DNA from: Agapetus fuscipes
Taxonomy: Eukaryota; Arthropoda; Insecta; Trichoptera; Glossosomatidae
DNA: 64,000 bases
Direction: 5' to 3'
Assembly: GCA_951799405.1 (NCBI GenBank)
Contig: OX637346.1
Span: forward strand, 9,013,215-9,077,214
Below are positions 1-11,591 of the stretch, in pieces (the first letter of the stretch is position 1; each line of letters starts with the position of its first letter). The position numbers were made by a program, and so were the translations under genes. Under the pieces are notes generated by a model. The model was not told the origin of the DNA. It saw nothing but the letters and a program-made list of their open reading frames with translations, and did no database searches.

Positions 1-390
1 GTAGGCGTGCGGCACGGAGGGTAATGGTCTCTGCAGTTATGTACGCACGGCTCCTGCAATAATATCACAGTTTTAGCGACGCCCAGGGCGAGGAAATTCA
101 AGCGTTTACATCGTATTAAAATATTCATATTGCGCAGAGGGCGGGGGCGGCTTACACGTCTTGTTAAATGATAAAGGAAAAAGTGATGTCGTCAAAATTA
201 TTCACATAAAAAAATCATGTTCCACAAGATGCTTATTAAAAAAATGAAGTTAAATGGAAAATATTATTTTGTGAGAGTAACTCCGTCTGAAATCTTCGAG
301 TATTACTTATTAAATTCAGACAACAATACAGCTTGGAAGGTTTATTCGTTTATGTTTACCTACTATAAATATAGATCGATCTAAGTATAA
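1..390. other. No gene seen, AT-rich intergenic DNA
   Basis: No coding signature, tRNA-like box or inverted repeat stands out here. The first 160 bases are relatively GC-rich, and the remainder is AT-rich with no long reading frame. Confidence 0.4.
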
Positions 391-642
391 TCCAAGTTGC
401 TAAAAAATTATTAAAGTTTCAGATTCATATTTAATGTATACCCACAAGAAGACACGTATAAGTTCGAGCTTATACATGCCCATTGCCCATGTGTACTTAA
501 AAAAATAAAACATCGAATCTCAAAATGGCATAAGCCCTGCAACTCTTGGTGACCTCTCCTGATAATAGGGGTGACATCGACAAAGTGAACCTTTTTTTAA
601 CAGTATGGGTGTCAGCCTCATACCAATTAATAAGTCGGTTAG
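391..642 (-). mobile_element. SINE-like family C copy (minus)
   Basis: This is one of about eleven copies in the window of a roughly 240-bp repeat. In forward orientation the unit starts near TTCCTTGACTTATAGGTTGG, passes through AAATGGTTCACTTTGCCAA and ends near GCAACTTAGATT followed by a short AGATT-type simple repeat. In this copy the complement of that tail (CCAAGTTGC) lies near 391 and the complement of the head near 640. A microsatellite tail and a fixed 3' end suggest retrotransposition by a LINE. No clear pol III A or B box was recognised, so SINE status is an inference. Confidence 0.6.
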
Positions 643-1090
643 GTTTATTTATTTGGTAGATAAACATCAAAAGTAAAATACTAGGCATGTACCTACTCTG
701 TACTTTTAGTTAAGCTTCAAGGAAAAATTACTAACTTTTCAAATGGCGCATGAATTAAAAATGATGCAAATTCAGGCTTGCTCAGTCTGCAGCATGACAC
801 TGACTAATTGCTCTTTATTAAGGAGTCGCAGTTTTAATCTCGTTAATTAAGATGAAATAATGAAGACGTGAATGGTCTCCCTCCCTCCCCCCGCAGGCTG
901 TATACACAGTGCCTCCCCCCACCCCCACCGCCCCTCTCAACAGTCACAAACAAAGCGCTCAGATTTATTTCTAAAGCGATGCTAATCTTCGTTCATATTC
1001 ATGAATACCCCGCCACAGTGGTAGGAATGAGTTTTTTCATATTGCTTATTAAAATTAAATGTATTGTTTAAAATTTTAAAAAGTCATCGA
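643..1090. other. No gene seen
   Basis: This is AT-rich DNA with a C-rich tract at about 880-935 (runs of CCTCCC and CCCCCACC). I found no supported gene or recognised repeat. Confidence 0.35.
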
Positions 1091-1092
1091 GT

Positions 1093-1440
1093 GTGTTATT
1101 AGAGAATATAAGAATGAAAGTACAAAAAAGCACGATGAGATGGCTTGGACATCTTGAAAGAATGGATGATGAACGACTAACTAAGAAAGCGTACAGAAGA
1201 AATGTCAAAGAAAAGCGGGGAAGAGAAAGACCGAGGGAGGAATGGATAGACCAAATAGGTGAGATTGCGAAAGAATGGATCCTTCAAAGTGAGAATAAGA
1301 GAAAAGTATATATGAGGAAAGTGATGAATGTTGAAGAGATGACAGAGATATCCAAGGAAATAAATTAAAAGTGGAGGCGCATCTACGGAAGTACCGTCCA
1401 CCTCTACTGGAACGGCGGCAGGATACAGTAACAGTAACAG
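1093..1440 (+). mobile_element. RTE-like LINE 3' fragment
   Basis: The frame at 1093-1368 encodes 91 residues containing RWLGHLERMDDER, then a basic stretch with GRERPREEW. This matches the C-terminal tail that follows the reverse transcriptase domain in many insect LINE ORF2 proteins. After the stop comes a short 3' UTR, which ends in ACAGTAACAGTAACAG at about 1425-1440. That simple-repeat tail is typical of RTE-type elements. Related 3' ends lie at 12,480-12,712 and 50,500-50,692, and the same RWLG..ERMDDER motif is on the minus strand at 29,168. The copy is 5'-truncated and cannot be functional. Confidence 0.7.
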
Positions 1441-1444
1441 ATTT

Positions 1445-2138
1445 TTTTTTCTATTTAAAGGCTTTCAAGGCCGGCTTCAGATGCGTGAAATTGTTGATCC
1501 GGGTCTTGACTGTGGTCCATTGTTTTTCACTTCTGTTTTCCTGCTTACGATTCCTGTCTATGCCAAGAACTATTTTTTACAGTTGTGCTACCTCGTAATT
1601 AAAACTTAAAATTAATGACTTCTACAGGGTTACAACAGCAATCAATATATGACAATGATTCGGATCCAACCATAAGAAAGTAGACATCATAGCAAGTTAA
1701 CTATTATGATTTATTACCACCTATAAGTTCTATTCAATCTTGTCGTTAACTACGAAAAAAGGCTAAATTATTGTGATTGAGGACTAGCTTCTGAAACAAA
1801 ATAAATATTTTTCAAAAAAAAATTTTTTTTTTGGAAAAACCTTCATTTATTGTTTTGTCGATGTTACATATAATTAAGTATCATATGACTGGATTTAAAA
1901 ATATATATAGCATGATTTTTTGTGAGGAAACCAAACACGGAAGAAAACAATTTTCTACTTCACTGCCTGCTAAATTTCCAAAGGTAGGAATTTAAATTGT
2001 CGCAATTTCAAAATATCATTGTTACATTGTGCGAAACTTAAGAATAACATAACTCTACGGAATCTGCCTCATACGTCATCGCTAAACAATATTCCTAGTA
2101 GAACAATACCTTAAATGTAGGAACATTTCACTTTATAT
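1445..2138. other. No gene seen, AT-rich
   Basis: Homopolymer A/T tracts (for example around 1800-1835) and no supported gene. Nothing repeat-like was recognised. Confidence 0.35.
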
Positions 2139-3185
2139 CAGCGCTTCCTAACCATTCTTCGACCAAGGATCACTTTTATTGTTTTGTTAATGTTAGAAAC
2201 CGCAAAGTTAAAGAATAATAAACTGCTAATAGATCAACAATGAATTTAGATGGTTAAAAGATCAAGACTAAAAAATATAATCATATAATAATAAACTGTG
2301 TTAATCTGAGTATTAGTCTTAATCCAAATTTTAAACATAATTCCCAATAAATTTAGGAGAGAAAATTATCGATTTGCCTCAATGTGATTTTCAAGCCATC
2401 ATTTTCAGTAATTTTTGGTTAATCTTGTGGCTTATACTGTCGCTTAAATATAGGTACGTATAAGTTTATACTCTCCTTTCAATCAATCAAACCTGAATTC
2501 CTGTAAGGTTTTCAAAAAATATTTTTTTCAACTACATTTCAGCAGCAAAAGTTCTTAAGAGACAAACGCGTCCTTGCAGCTATTTACTCAGATAGAATGT
2601 GGATTGTAGGAATTCATTTCATCTACATATTTTATTGCTCTCAAAATATTAATTATTTTCAACTTTTTTTCTGCATACAGTATGATTCACTCGTGGACTC
2701 CTACAGATCACTCTCAAAGCTCCAACGGACCACTCTCAAGTCTCCTACAGATCACTCCCAAGAGTCTAATTGACCACTCTCAAGTCTCCTAAAAATCTTT
2801 CCCAAAGCTCAAACGACTCCCTCTCAAATCTCTTAAAAATCTCTCCCAAAGCTCTAACGGCCCACTCTTAAGTCTCCTTAAAATCTTTCCCAAAGCTCAA
2901 ACGGCCTCCTCTCAAGTCTCTTAAAAACCTCTCCCAAAGCTCTAACGGACCACTCTCAAGTCTCCTTCGTATCACTGCCAAGACTCGAAAGGACCCCCCT
3001 CAAGTCTCCTACAGATCACTGCCAAGGCTCTAACGGACCACTCTCAAGTCTCCTACAGATCACTCCCACGGATCTCACAGGCTAGTTCCAAGACTTTTAC
3101 GCACCACCACTAAAGCTCCTATAGACCACTCTGCATGCCGTTATGGACCACCTGTGGTCTACGGACTACCAGTTAGGAATCACTG
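2139..3185. mobile_element. Possible hAT-like element carrying a minisatellite
   Basis: The left end reads CAGCGCTTCCTAACC at 2139. The right end, GGAATCACTG finishing at 3185, gives CAGTGATTCCTAACT in reverse complement. The two ends match at 11 of 15 positions and resemble the CAGTG..TCCTAACC termini of many hAT transposons. Subterminal GGACCAC and GGATCAC words recur, and the central part is a 44-bp tandem array. The flanking 8-mers (CTTTATAT left, TTATACAT right) are not a convincing target duplication, so the boundary call is tentative. No transposase frame is present. Confidence 0.45.
2690..3130. repeat. 44-bp tandem minisatellite (2 x 22 bp)
   Basis: About ten imperfect units repeat with a 44-bp period: CACTCTCAAG recurs at 2731 and 2775 and onward. 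Each unit splits into two related 22-bp halves, one built on CTCTCAAGTCTCCTACAGAT and one on CACTCCCAAAGCTCTAACGG. The period is constant although units differ at several positions, so the array is old or evolving by slippage. It has no spacers and is not a CRISPR. Confidence 0.9.
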
Positions 3186-3189
3186 TTAT

Positions 3190-4395
3190 ACATATATTAG
3201 CAGATGGCAATCTTTGCGAACGGATTTGAATAAAGCTCGGGCTTGGCGGGCGAGCCTTCTGAAGGAGCGCTAGAGCCTCCGCTAGATAGGTGAATGGGAA
3301 CAACAAAAGCTCAAAGCTCCTTATTCTTCTTCTCTCATAATAATGCAGAGCTTTTAGTCTCTATTTAGGACGGCGCGGCGATTGTACAGTCAACGAAAGA
3401 GCGCAAATTAAATTTCAAATAATCTTTTAGTTTCATAATATTTTTAAATCTTCTACATAAACTTTTTCGAGTCCATTAAACGTATGTTTTTCTCAACTTC
3501 TTCCCATTGCTCCTGTTCTAGGATTTTTTTTGTCATGTACTTTTTATTTTTTAAGTTGATCGTTTGTTAATTTTGACATAATTTGTTAATTAATTAACTT
3601 AAACCTAAAAAGTCAACCTACGATTTTTTTAAATATTTCTCTCTGTAGTTTATGTGTAATATATGGGTAGGTTTATCCATAAAACAATATGCATACAAGA
3701 GACTTTTTCACATTTCACAGTTTTCTTTGAAATAGGTACCCTTTTTTTCTATGTGAATAAAAAAATATTTTTACTTCAGTAGTTGGGAATCTACGCTCGT
3801 GATTAAAATAAGAAATATATTTGCATTGTACGATGGGTAGTGTAATAATGAGGAAACACATCACCCACGCCTTATCACCAGGTACAGAGATAACTATAAC
3901 ATTCTCACTATTATATCAGACAATTACGTAGTTCATTTATTTAATTAAAAAATAATTATTAAGTGTGAAGAGGAGTCGTAAATCATTACACATCAAAATA
4001 TATATATTGTTGTACGAAAAAAATATCTGAATAATGTGCACATTGAACGGGACAATCATATTAATCAAAATATATTTATAACTTAATTTAAAGTTAAATC
4101 GACTGAGAGTTGAATACAATATTTTTTTAAACCATGTTTTTAGGCTTTCCCGATCGTATTAAAATATTTAATATTGATTTTGTCGAAATACAAAAACATT
4201 GCGATTATTGATGATTTAAAAAAGTAAGGATTAAAATTGTCTATTTCTTTTTTTCTATTTTTTATCTAAAATCTACAAAAAGTATAGCTCCTCTTCTACT
4301 ATTTTGTTATTGCTACGTATTCTCTTCGATTTCATTTATACTTATCCCTTAGATTTTATACAAATCATCGGTTATATTATAACTTATAACCGATC
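3190..4395. other. No gene seen, AT-rich
   Basis: A short GC-rich patch at about 3230-3310 includes GCTCGGGCTTGGCGGGCGAG. The rest is AT-rich with many stops in all frames. No gene or dispersed repeat was recognised. Confidence 0.35.
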
Positions 4396-4490
4396 ATGAT
4401 AACTTATACGTGTCTGCTTGTGGGAATGCATTTAATATATGAATCTCAAATGATATATATCTTAGCAACTTAGATTTGGATTTAGATCGG
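4396..4490 (+). mobile_element. SINE-like family C, 3' fragment
   Basis: Only the last ~95 bases of the family C unit are present: TGTCTGCTTGTGGGAATGCA through TTAGCAACTTAGATTT. This is typical of a 5'-truncated retrocopy. The sequence just upstream contains a small palindrome (CGGTTATA...TATAACCG, about 4369-4392). Confidence 0.6.
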
Positions 4491-4494
4491 TTGC

Positions 4495-5090
4495 AAAAAC
4501 CAGGTAATCGATGAAAACTTAAGATGTACTACTTGAGGAAATGCTAAACTGATTGAACAACATCCTCTTCCCCTGCCATCGTCCTTTCTATCCTATTTTC
4601 CCAAATCATCTCTGATAAAAACCTCTGCATTCTTTTTTTTTTTTTTTTTCTTCTCTTCTTTTTGTTTGCTGTTACATTTGCTGTAGACATGCTTTTATTG
4701 TAATTATTTTTATTTAAGAAAACTATTATTGGCCTATTATAAATCTTTACTTGTTTTATGTGTATGTGCTGTTGTTTTCTGTAATAAATAAATAAATAAA
4801 AATAAAAAAAAATCAATGGTTTCTTCGTTATTTTCTTGTTGGCTGACTGTTCATGAATATATTACTCCATACAAACTGAGCGCGTTAGCAGGAGAAGAAA
4901 AGCGCCTGTAGATGTGTATTCTCCATTAAATAACGACTTAAGCATCGGAAAACATCGCAGCCTTAAAAAGGTATCAAACAATTAAGACTGCTTCTTTGTT
5001 TTTGCCTTAAATTATTAATAAAAAGCTCTTCGCTTACTTTCCCGGAATATTTAAAGGACGCGCGCCCTTTCAACGCGAAAATATTCTTCC
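4495..5090. other. No gene seen; simple repeats
   Basis: Contains a poly-T tract at about 4631-4650 and an AATA-type microsatellite at about 4784-4815. No gene is supported. Minus-strand frames here run through these low-complexity tracts. Confidence 0.4.
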
Positions 5091-5205
5091 TCACCCCCAG
5101 TATAAAATTTTACGTTTACACTTAACCAAAAACCTATGAAAACTACAAAAGAGCCTCTAGTTAGCGTTTTAGGTATCGTGGATTCTTGGTGTATTGTTAA
5201 GTTTG
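5091..5205 (-). mobile_element. Family E MITE-like fragment
   Basis: The sequence CAGTATAAAATTTTACGTTT followed by CCTCTAGTTAGCGTTTTAGG is the reverse of a dispersed repeat seen at least eight times in the window. The forward core of that family is ACGCTCACTAGAGGCGCT, then ATTTTTTTGGTAAA, then GGTTGAGTTTGAAC and TTATACTCGGGGTAC. Confidence 0.45.
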
Positions 5206-8200
5206 AACGCGAAGCACTTTTGGTATCTCTTTTGATATTCAGAATGCCTTCTACTTCCAGTCCCGCCTGTCGGATCCTTTTCAATATTGTCTTGCGAATT
5301 ATAATTTGATATAAAACTGTGTGTACAGTTTTATGGTAATGCAATGAAAACGCTCTCACTGCTAAAATTAATAATTTCATATTTTTTAATATTTAACAAT
5401 GCTTGTAAAGCTTCAAGCGTTGAAGGAAATTAGTTTGATAGTCTAGCATGCTCTACATTGTGTGTATCATCAGTTTCAATATGGTATTCTTTAGCTTTGA
5501 GTATGGAGCTTGAATAAAAACCTCAAGAAAAAACGTGTCCTCATCCCGCCGGGTTGCTAAACAATATCATTATGAATTCTGTTGTTGTTTCTTGCACACT
5601 ACTTCCTAGACAACTAGATCAATGACGTAAAACGCCAATGAAAAAATTGTACACTTCCTATTAAATTGTTCTATGCTATAAATTGCTAACATTGCTTGTT
5701 AATTATTAAGGTACTTTTTCTTTCAAAATTTTGGGACAGCTTTAACCCTGCGAGAATGTATTTTTTTGTTCAAAGAACAACTGTATTACATTGAATATAT
5801 TACATTTATTTACATGGAAGCACATAGTAGATTATACATTGTATTCTAATGTTGCCCTAAGCACAATACATTTTCCGGCCAACTAGTGTCGTACCTCGGA
5901 GCTAAATAATTATTCAGGGCGAGGTTTCCCAAATTCTCCTATGCTAATATAAAAGGTGTTTCAAAGTCCATTGTCCCATCTTGGTTTAATTACGGATAGG
6001 TTGTCGTATTTTGTCCTTAGCCGGGAAAGGCAGCGCTGAGGCAAACTGGTGTAGGGACGGCCAACCGAAAAGCCGGAAACTTTAAATGACTCAAAGATGT
6101 ATAAGTGACATTACGGTACAAAAATTAATTGAAAACTTAAGGTAAACGTTTTTCTGGCATCTTTTTTTTTTCTTATTCTTGAAGTCGGCTGCACACCGTG
6201 CTGGCCAAGTGACATGCGCAGTTTATTGCTTTCTGGTTTCCCGCGTAGAGATCTTCCATGGAGCAGCTTGCTGAACAAGAGGGGCAACAGAGTATGTGAT
6301 CCAAAGATCCATATTATAGTTTTCTGAGCTCCACCCTCGTAGAATGAAAATGTTATTTTTTGTGGAAATTCCCAGGTCTATTACCAGTCCATTAACATAA
6401 GTGTTGTATACTGGTTATTTTCAGAAATCTAATTTCGTGTATGATCAAAAAAACAACATACTCACATCTTGAAATATATTCCCAGCATTTCCTTGAAAAT
6501 TGAAGTATAAAACATACCTACATAAAGCATGAAAATGGCCAGAAATAGGTTTATACTTGATGTTTGTATAAAAAAGATTGGTAAGCACTAGCTAGTGGGG
6601 TTTGATAGCACACAAAAGAATCGATCTAATTCTCAAAAGTAAAAAATTCACCTGATTCACCTGATTTTCATTTAAAAAACTGCGGCTCGTGAGGTATAAT
6701 TTAATGAATACAGAGCTCATAATATAATATTCGTGTAGCAGTCTAAGTCTCAGTATAAACCATAAACACAGGTGATTAAGTCTAGTAAAAAAATTGTGAT
6801 GTATTGTAACCTGGCATATAAGTGAAAAGTTTGTCTCACCTGCGCTCCGGTGTACCGTATAAAAGCGGACTAGATGTAGCCGAGATTTGTCCCTGTAGTT
6901 TGGCTATAGGAGGGAAGAGGGAAGTGGGAAGTGGGAAGTGCCCAAGCCGCCTTCGGGCCAAGGGTTTTCCCAGGAGTCGCGGCCACTGAGCATAAAGTAT
7001 CCGGGAAAGCAAATCCCGGCGTAATCCGGTGCAGCAATTTAGACCGTAGCGAACTCTACTGTGGAGAACCCGCCAGGTAAGGGTAGGTTGCTCCAGTCAG
7101 GTACAGGGCAAGCAACTCCTTATAATGTGTTGTATTAGAAAATATATTTTTTAAATTAATATTGTTACGAACTATGAAATCAAAGTAGAGAAGAGGGTTT
7201 TAAACCGCCATTCAATCTTTACCTTTGTACTCTTGCATCAAAAATTTGCTTGATTCTTTTTACGTGTATTCTAGAAAACATTAAAGATGTGCCTTTGTAC
7301 CCATGTAGCTGTTAAATCAAAATGATTTACAGCCATTACTGTAGTTCATGATAGTTAAATAAAGTCTGGATCATAAAATATATTCTGACTGTGTGTTGTA
7401 TTCATAAATACGTATTTAAATTTTTATTGCAGACAGATCAAAAAGAGATTATCAAAATCATAAAATGGTCAGTTTTCAAACTGCTGTGCGGGCGGTATTC
7501 ATTCATTTGTAGGCGCCGCGCCGTGTCTCTTGCTCCGTTAGGCCAGTGCTCAAATTCAAATTTACATACTTGTATAATGTATATTATATAAAGTTAACCA
7601 TGAAGGTCTAAAGCAATCGAATGGTAGTTGGTTCGATTCCCAATGGAACACAAAAAATATTTTTAACTTTCTTGAGACTTCTCTTCTCTTCAATCGTGCT
7701 ACAGCCTAGTATGTCGAGCCTCAGCCTCTTTTGACTTCTGCCTCCAAATCCACTTGTCCTCTGTCGCCGTTCTTCGATCCCTACATATCAGTTTGGGCTG
7801 AGATCTGCTTAAGACTAACTTTTGCTCGCATGACTACCATGTTTGAAAAGGGACCTCGATGTGCGATTCACGCAAAACAATTCAAATAAATCATTCTTTG
7901 TAGGGTTCGAGCTTCTTTGTAATGTAAGATATACATCTCCTGATAACATTGGATTTGAATTCTACTAAAAAGTTGAGAAACGTTTCGTTAAGTTCGCCTC
8001 TTCAACACGGATTATAAAATCCGTTTTTAATTTGATCCAAAATCATCCCAATATTCAAAAGGTTTCTGATTTTGTGGCCGTGTTTTGTCCGCCCTTGCTG
8101 GAGCTGTGGTATCGTTGTCGGTGTTAGAGAGCCGGCTGGGGTTGGGGTGCGGCGGGAAGGGCGCGTGGCCGACGGGGCTTACCCCGGCTAAGTTTTATTA

Positions 8201-9234
8201 TGTTTGGGATCTTACCCTCAGCCAGACGAGCCCGCTTAAGAACGCCTCCTTTACTCCTTTCGCGCCGGCGGTAAATGAAAAACCTACTTACGTTATGTGA
8301 ATGTGGGACTACATGGTGCCCTTCCTGCAAATGGGAACATTATATTGTTCAAGTTGAACAGAAAGAAAAAAGTAAAGCTTGATCAGATCGGTTAAATTGT
8401 GAATGAACTTTACACACAGTTAAAAAATGTGAAGAGTGATAGATATGAATTAGTTGACTGAGGTATGGATGATATATATCGTAGAGGCAACGAAGAGGGA
8501 AATGTATGAAAAAGGGGATGGCAAAAGTAGAGGCAATTCTGCAATAGATCTTCTTCATCTTCTAGTGCCGTGTCAGGTCCTCCGCCGTCGATAATCACTG
8601 ATGAGAATGTCTCTCCCTCCATCTTTCGCGTTCTTAATAGGTTTTCTAGTGTTATAATTCCCGTTTAATCTCGTGTGTTTCGGAGCCATCAGATCTTCCT
8701 GTATAGATGCATCGAAAAATAAAGAAATTAACCTGTCCTCAACGAAATACAAACTGGGAAATTGAAATGACAAATTAAGGGAACGATAGTTTTCTTTAAT
8801 TCACTAGTTTGCACGACACATGCATGCCTAGTGTGGTGCCCATTGCCCACTTATGATCACAAAAAGTGTTATGAAAACTCTAAATAAAATACACATACTT
8901 ACATCTACATTCTACACCCTGTTAACATACTCGTACAGCAAAATACAATCTTGCGCTTTTACACAATTTCCAAATCAGTTGCATCTCTTGTCAAATAAAT
9001 TACATTCTAATTTATCCGGCGCTATCAGGCAATCATAACAGGATGAGGGGTAAGTAATCGGATATGTTTGTGTCCTCTAACTGGATTTCTTTCCTGGCAA
9101 TTATGCTGCGCACACATCTGCAGGGGCGGGCACGCGGCGGCCGGGCGTGAGCTAATACAGGCCGCGCGACAACCCCTGTATAGATAAAACTGCAAGTTTA
9201 CACTAATTCATTGCGTTTAATAAAATATGTGTAT
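5206..9234. other. Gene-poor stretch with GC-rich islands
   Basis: No host gene is supported over this ~4 kb. Compact GC-rich patches stand out from the AT-rich background at about 6005-6085, 6890-7110 (GGGAAGTGGGAAGTGGGAAG then GCCGCCTTCGGGCC), 8085-8200 and 9115-9180. A B-box-like fragment of SINE family B lies near 7622-7655 (GTTGGTTCGATTCCCAATGG). None of the islands holds a convincing frame. Confidence 0.35.
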
Positions 9235-9345
9235 AAACTCAAACGTTCACTAAAGATGCTGTATAAGATTCAATACATTTTTTTGGTAAAATTTTATGGT
9301 TGAATTTGAACATGAAGCTTTATACTGGGGATAGTGTCTACATAC
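9235..9345 (+). mobile_element. Family E MITE-like copy (partial)
   Basis: AAACGTTCACTAAAGATGCT, then ATTTTTTTGGTAAAATTTTA, then TGAATTTGAACATGAAGCTT and ATACTGGGGATAG follow the family E order exactly. The upstream inverted half is not evident, so this is a partial copy. Confidence 0.55.
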
Positions 9346-9688
9346 ATACCTCACACTTCTGCATCTCTCATGTGCTCCGGATAATCCTCAAATAGGAAGT
9401 ATTTGTTTTTCACTCTGATATAAATTATTTGGGGTGCTATTTAAACAAGCGACAGATTCTTTATTTATCTTTAAGTTATTAAAAAATACATTTTATTCTT
9501 CAAATTATACCCTCTTACATTCTGGAAAAATTATACAAGAAAATCTTCCCGTAATTCATGTGTACTCTTAAGTTAATTTTAAGAGTAGGATTGCAAATAA
9601 ACCGTAAGAAAAATAATAGTGTAGTGATAATAATGCAAACATTAAATTAAATTCATGAATTTATTTATTTCCTCGAGCAATGGTGCTA

Positions 9689-9985
9689 TCACACCATTAT
9701 CAAGAGAACAATTTCAATACACAAAACCCTTACAATTTTGTAAAACCGCAGTTTCTTGCCATTTTGTAAAGCTCTCTTAGATGCTGCGGCTCGAAACAGG
9801 AACTTGGTGCTTCTGCCGAACCACAGTCGAAGGTTTTTCAGCCATGATGTCCTTCGGCGCCCCTGAGATCTTCTCCCTTCAATCTTGCCCTGTATGATAA
9901 GATGAAGACGACCGTAGATACTTCTCATTTCTCAAAATATGACCGAAGTACATCAGCTTTCTCTGCTTAATAGTAGGCAGGAGCT
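9689..9985 (-). mobile_element. LINE ORF2 C-terminal fragment
   Basis: The minus-strand frame at 9689-9928 contains IIQGKIEGRRSQGRRRTSWL followed by an RAAASKRAL stretch. This is the well-known C-terminal tail of insect non-LTR reverse transcriptases (QGKIxGRRxxGRxRxSWL). Upstream on the minus strand the text keeps the same family look but is decayed. It abuts a family C SINE at 9986. It is a relic. Confidence 0.7.
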
Positions 9986-10240
9986 ATTCCTTGACTTATA
10001 GGTTGGTATGAGGCTGACCACCCATACTGTAAAAAATGGTTCACTTTGCCAATGTCACCCCTGTTTCAGGGAAGGTCGGCAAAAGTTGCGGGGCTTATGT
10101 TCATTTGAGGTTTGGATTTTATTTGTAAGTACACATTCAGCATTTGTAAGCGCGAACTACACTTGTTGGTTTGTGGGCATACATCTGAGAGCTTTAAATG
10201 AATATATCCTTGCAACTTAGATTATAGATTATAGATTATA
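9986..10240 (+). mobile_element. SINE-like family C, full-length copy
   Basis: Runs from ATTCCTTGACTTATAGGTTG to GCAACTTAGATT plus an ATAGATT-type tail of about three units. It is close in sequence to the copy at 39,856, and both share the diagnostic stretch CACATTCAGCATTTGTAAGC. That shared text suggests a young subfamily. Confidence 0.75.
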
Positions 10241-10244
10241 GCTC

Positions 10245-10785
10245 CTTTGTAGTGCGCATTCGTTGGAGGACTTCTTCATTGGTGATTCAATCACGCCAAG
10301 AGATCCGAAGCATTTTTCGGGATAGACACATCTCGAACGCTTCAATTCGTCTCTCCAGTGGTGCTTGAGTGATGAATAAATAAGAGAAAATATATACCTG
10401 TACATGTAAGTACGTCTGTCTATCCTGAGGCTCCGGTTACCTCAATGGGAAATTTGATAGTGTCACAGTCACAGCTGACAGTACAAACGTTTCATCAAGT
10501 TTGAACAATCACTGATTGTTGGGATGAACGATTGATATTAAAATCTCAATAAGCTTTAATTACTTTTTGAATGGTTTTGATAAATTATCCGTAGAAAGAT
10601 AAATGCATCGTGTTACACTTGTGTTAGATTAAGATACTAATTCGTATTTAACTGTGTAATTAGTATTTATGAAATCAATAAATTGTAGCAGCAAGATTAT
10701 CCCTACATGTGTATTTCCTTAACAATTAAAACATCATTAAAAATGTATTTCCTCCATTACGTACATTCGCATGATTTTTGGTCAG
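10245..10785. other. No gene seen
   Basis: AT-rich sequence without a supported gene or clear repeat. It leads into a LINE fragment at about 10,790. Confidence 0.35.
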
Positions 10786-10789
10786 TCGA

Positions 10790-11232
10790 AATTTACACAC
10801 ATTACTCCTCTTCTCCAGAAGCTTCACTGGCTCCGTATACCGGAGCGCATCGAGTTCAAAGTGTGCACGATGGTCCACAAAGCTTTATTTGGAAAAACAC
10901 CCAAATATCTCGCTAATTTAATCAAACCAGTCACCCTCGGCAAAAAAAGCCTTACGGCGCTTAAAGCGCTCGGCTGAGACTGGAGCCAAATCAAGGATTG
11001 AAGAACCTATAAGAAGAGTTAACACAATATTTGGAGAGCGTGCATTTGCAGTTGCTGGCCCTCTGGCCTGGAACCACCTGCCACATCATGTGAGAGAGCT
11101 AGAGGACCATGGAAAGTTTTGGAATGCACTGAAGACAAGCAAATTTTTGGCATCGTTTGCACCAGCGCCCTTGGAGTGACTACATCACGAAACGGCGCTA
11201 TAAAGAAATCATCAACTCATCATCATCATACG
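10790..11232 (+). mobile_element. CR1/L2-like LINE 3' fragment
   Basis: Two frames together encode a LINE C-terminus. The first has LHWLRIPERIEFKVCTMVHK. After a frameshift near 10,960, the second has RVNTIFGERAFAVAGPLAWN and HLPHHVRELE. The domain order matches the intact fragment at 30,481-31,161 (LHWLKIKERVEYKV ... GPLLWNALPHELR). It ends in a CATCATCATCAT simple-repeat tail. The frameshift shows it is dead. Confidence 0.7.
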
Positions 11233-11350
11233 TTCACTGAATCAAAAATACGAACTGTGGACCCGACTTGTATCTCAAGAATACTCACCACCTGAACTTT
11301 ACTATGATGTTTTGTAAAAAACTTATAAAAATTAAGCCCCTTAAAGATAT

Positions 11351-11591
11351 TTTAAGTTGCAAATCTATATATTAACATTTCAAATTAATATTAAATGCAT
11401 GCCCACAAACAGACACGCGTAAGTTTGCGCTTACAAATACATCATGTGTACTTAGAAATTAAAATTCAAACCTCAAATGAGCATAAACCCTGCAACCTTT
11501 TCCGACCTTTTTCTGAATCAGGGGTGACTTTCGCAAATGAACTATTCTTTACAGTATGGGTGGCCAGCCTTATACCAACCCATGAATCAAG
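11351..11591 (-). mobile_element. SINE-like family C copy (minus)
   Basis: Starts with the reverse of the tail (TTAAGTTGC), includes AATGCATGCCCACAAACAGA and ends near the reversed head (CAGCCTTATACCAACCCATG). It is full length but diverged from the 9,986 copy. Confidence 0.65.

Noticed and set aside
2690..3130. CRISPR-like regular repeats
   Set aside because: Units are contiguous with no unique spacers, units diverge from each other, and the genome is eukaryotic. It is a minisatellite.
8085..8330. GC-rich frames on both strands
   Set aside because: Length is explained by low stop frequency in GC-rich DNA; low-complexity residues and no domain.
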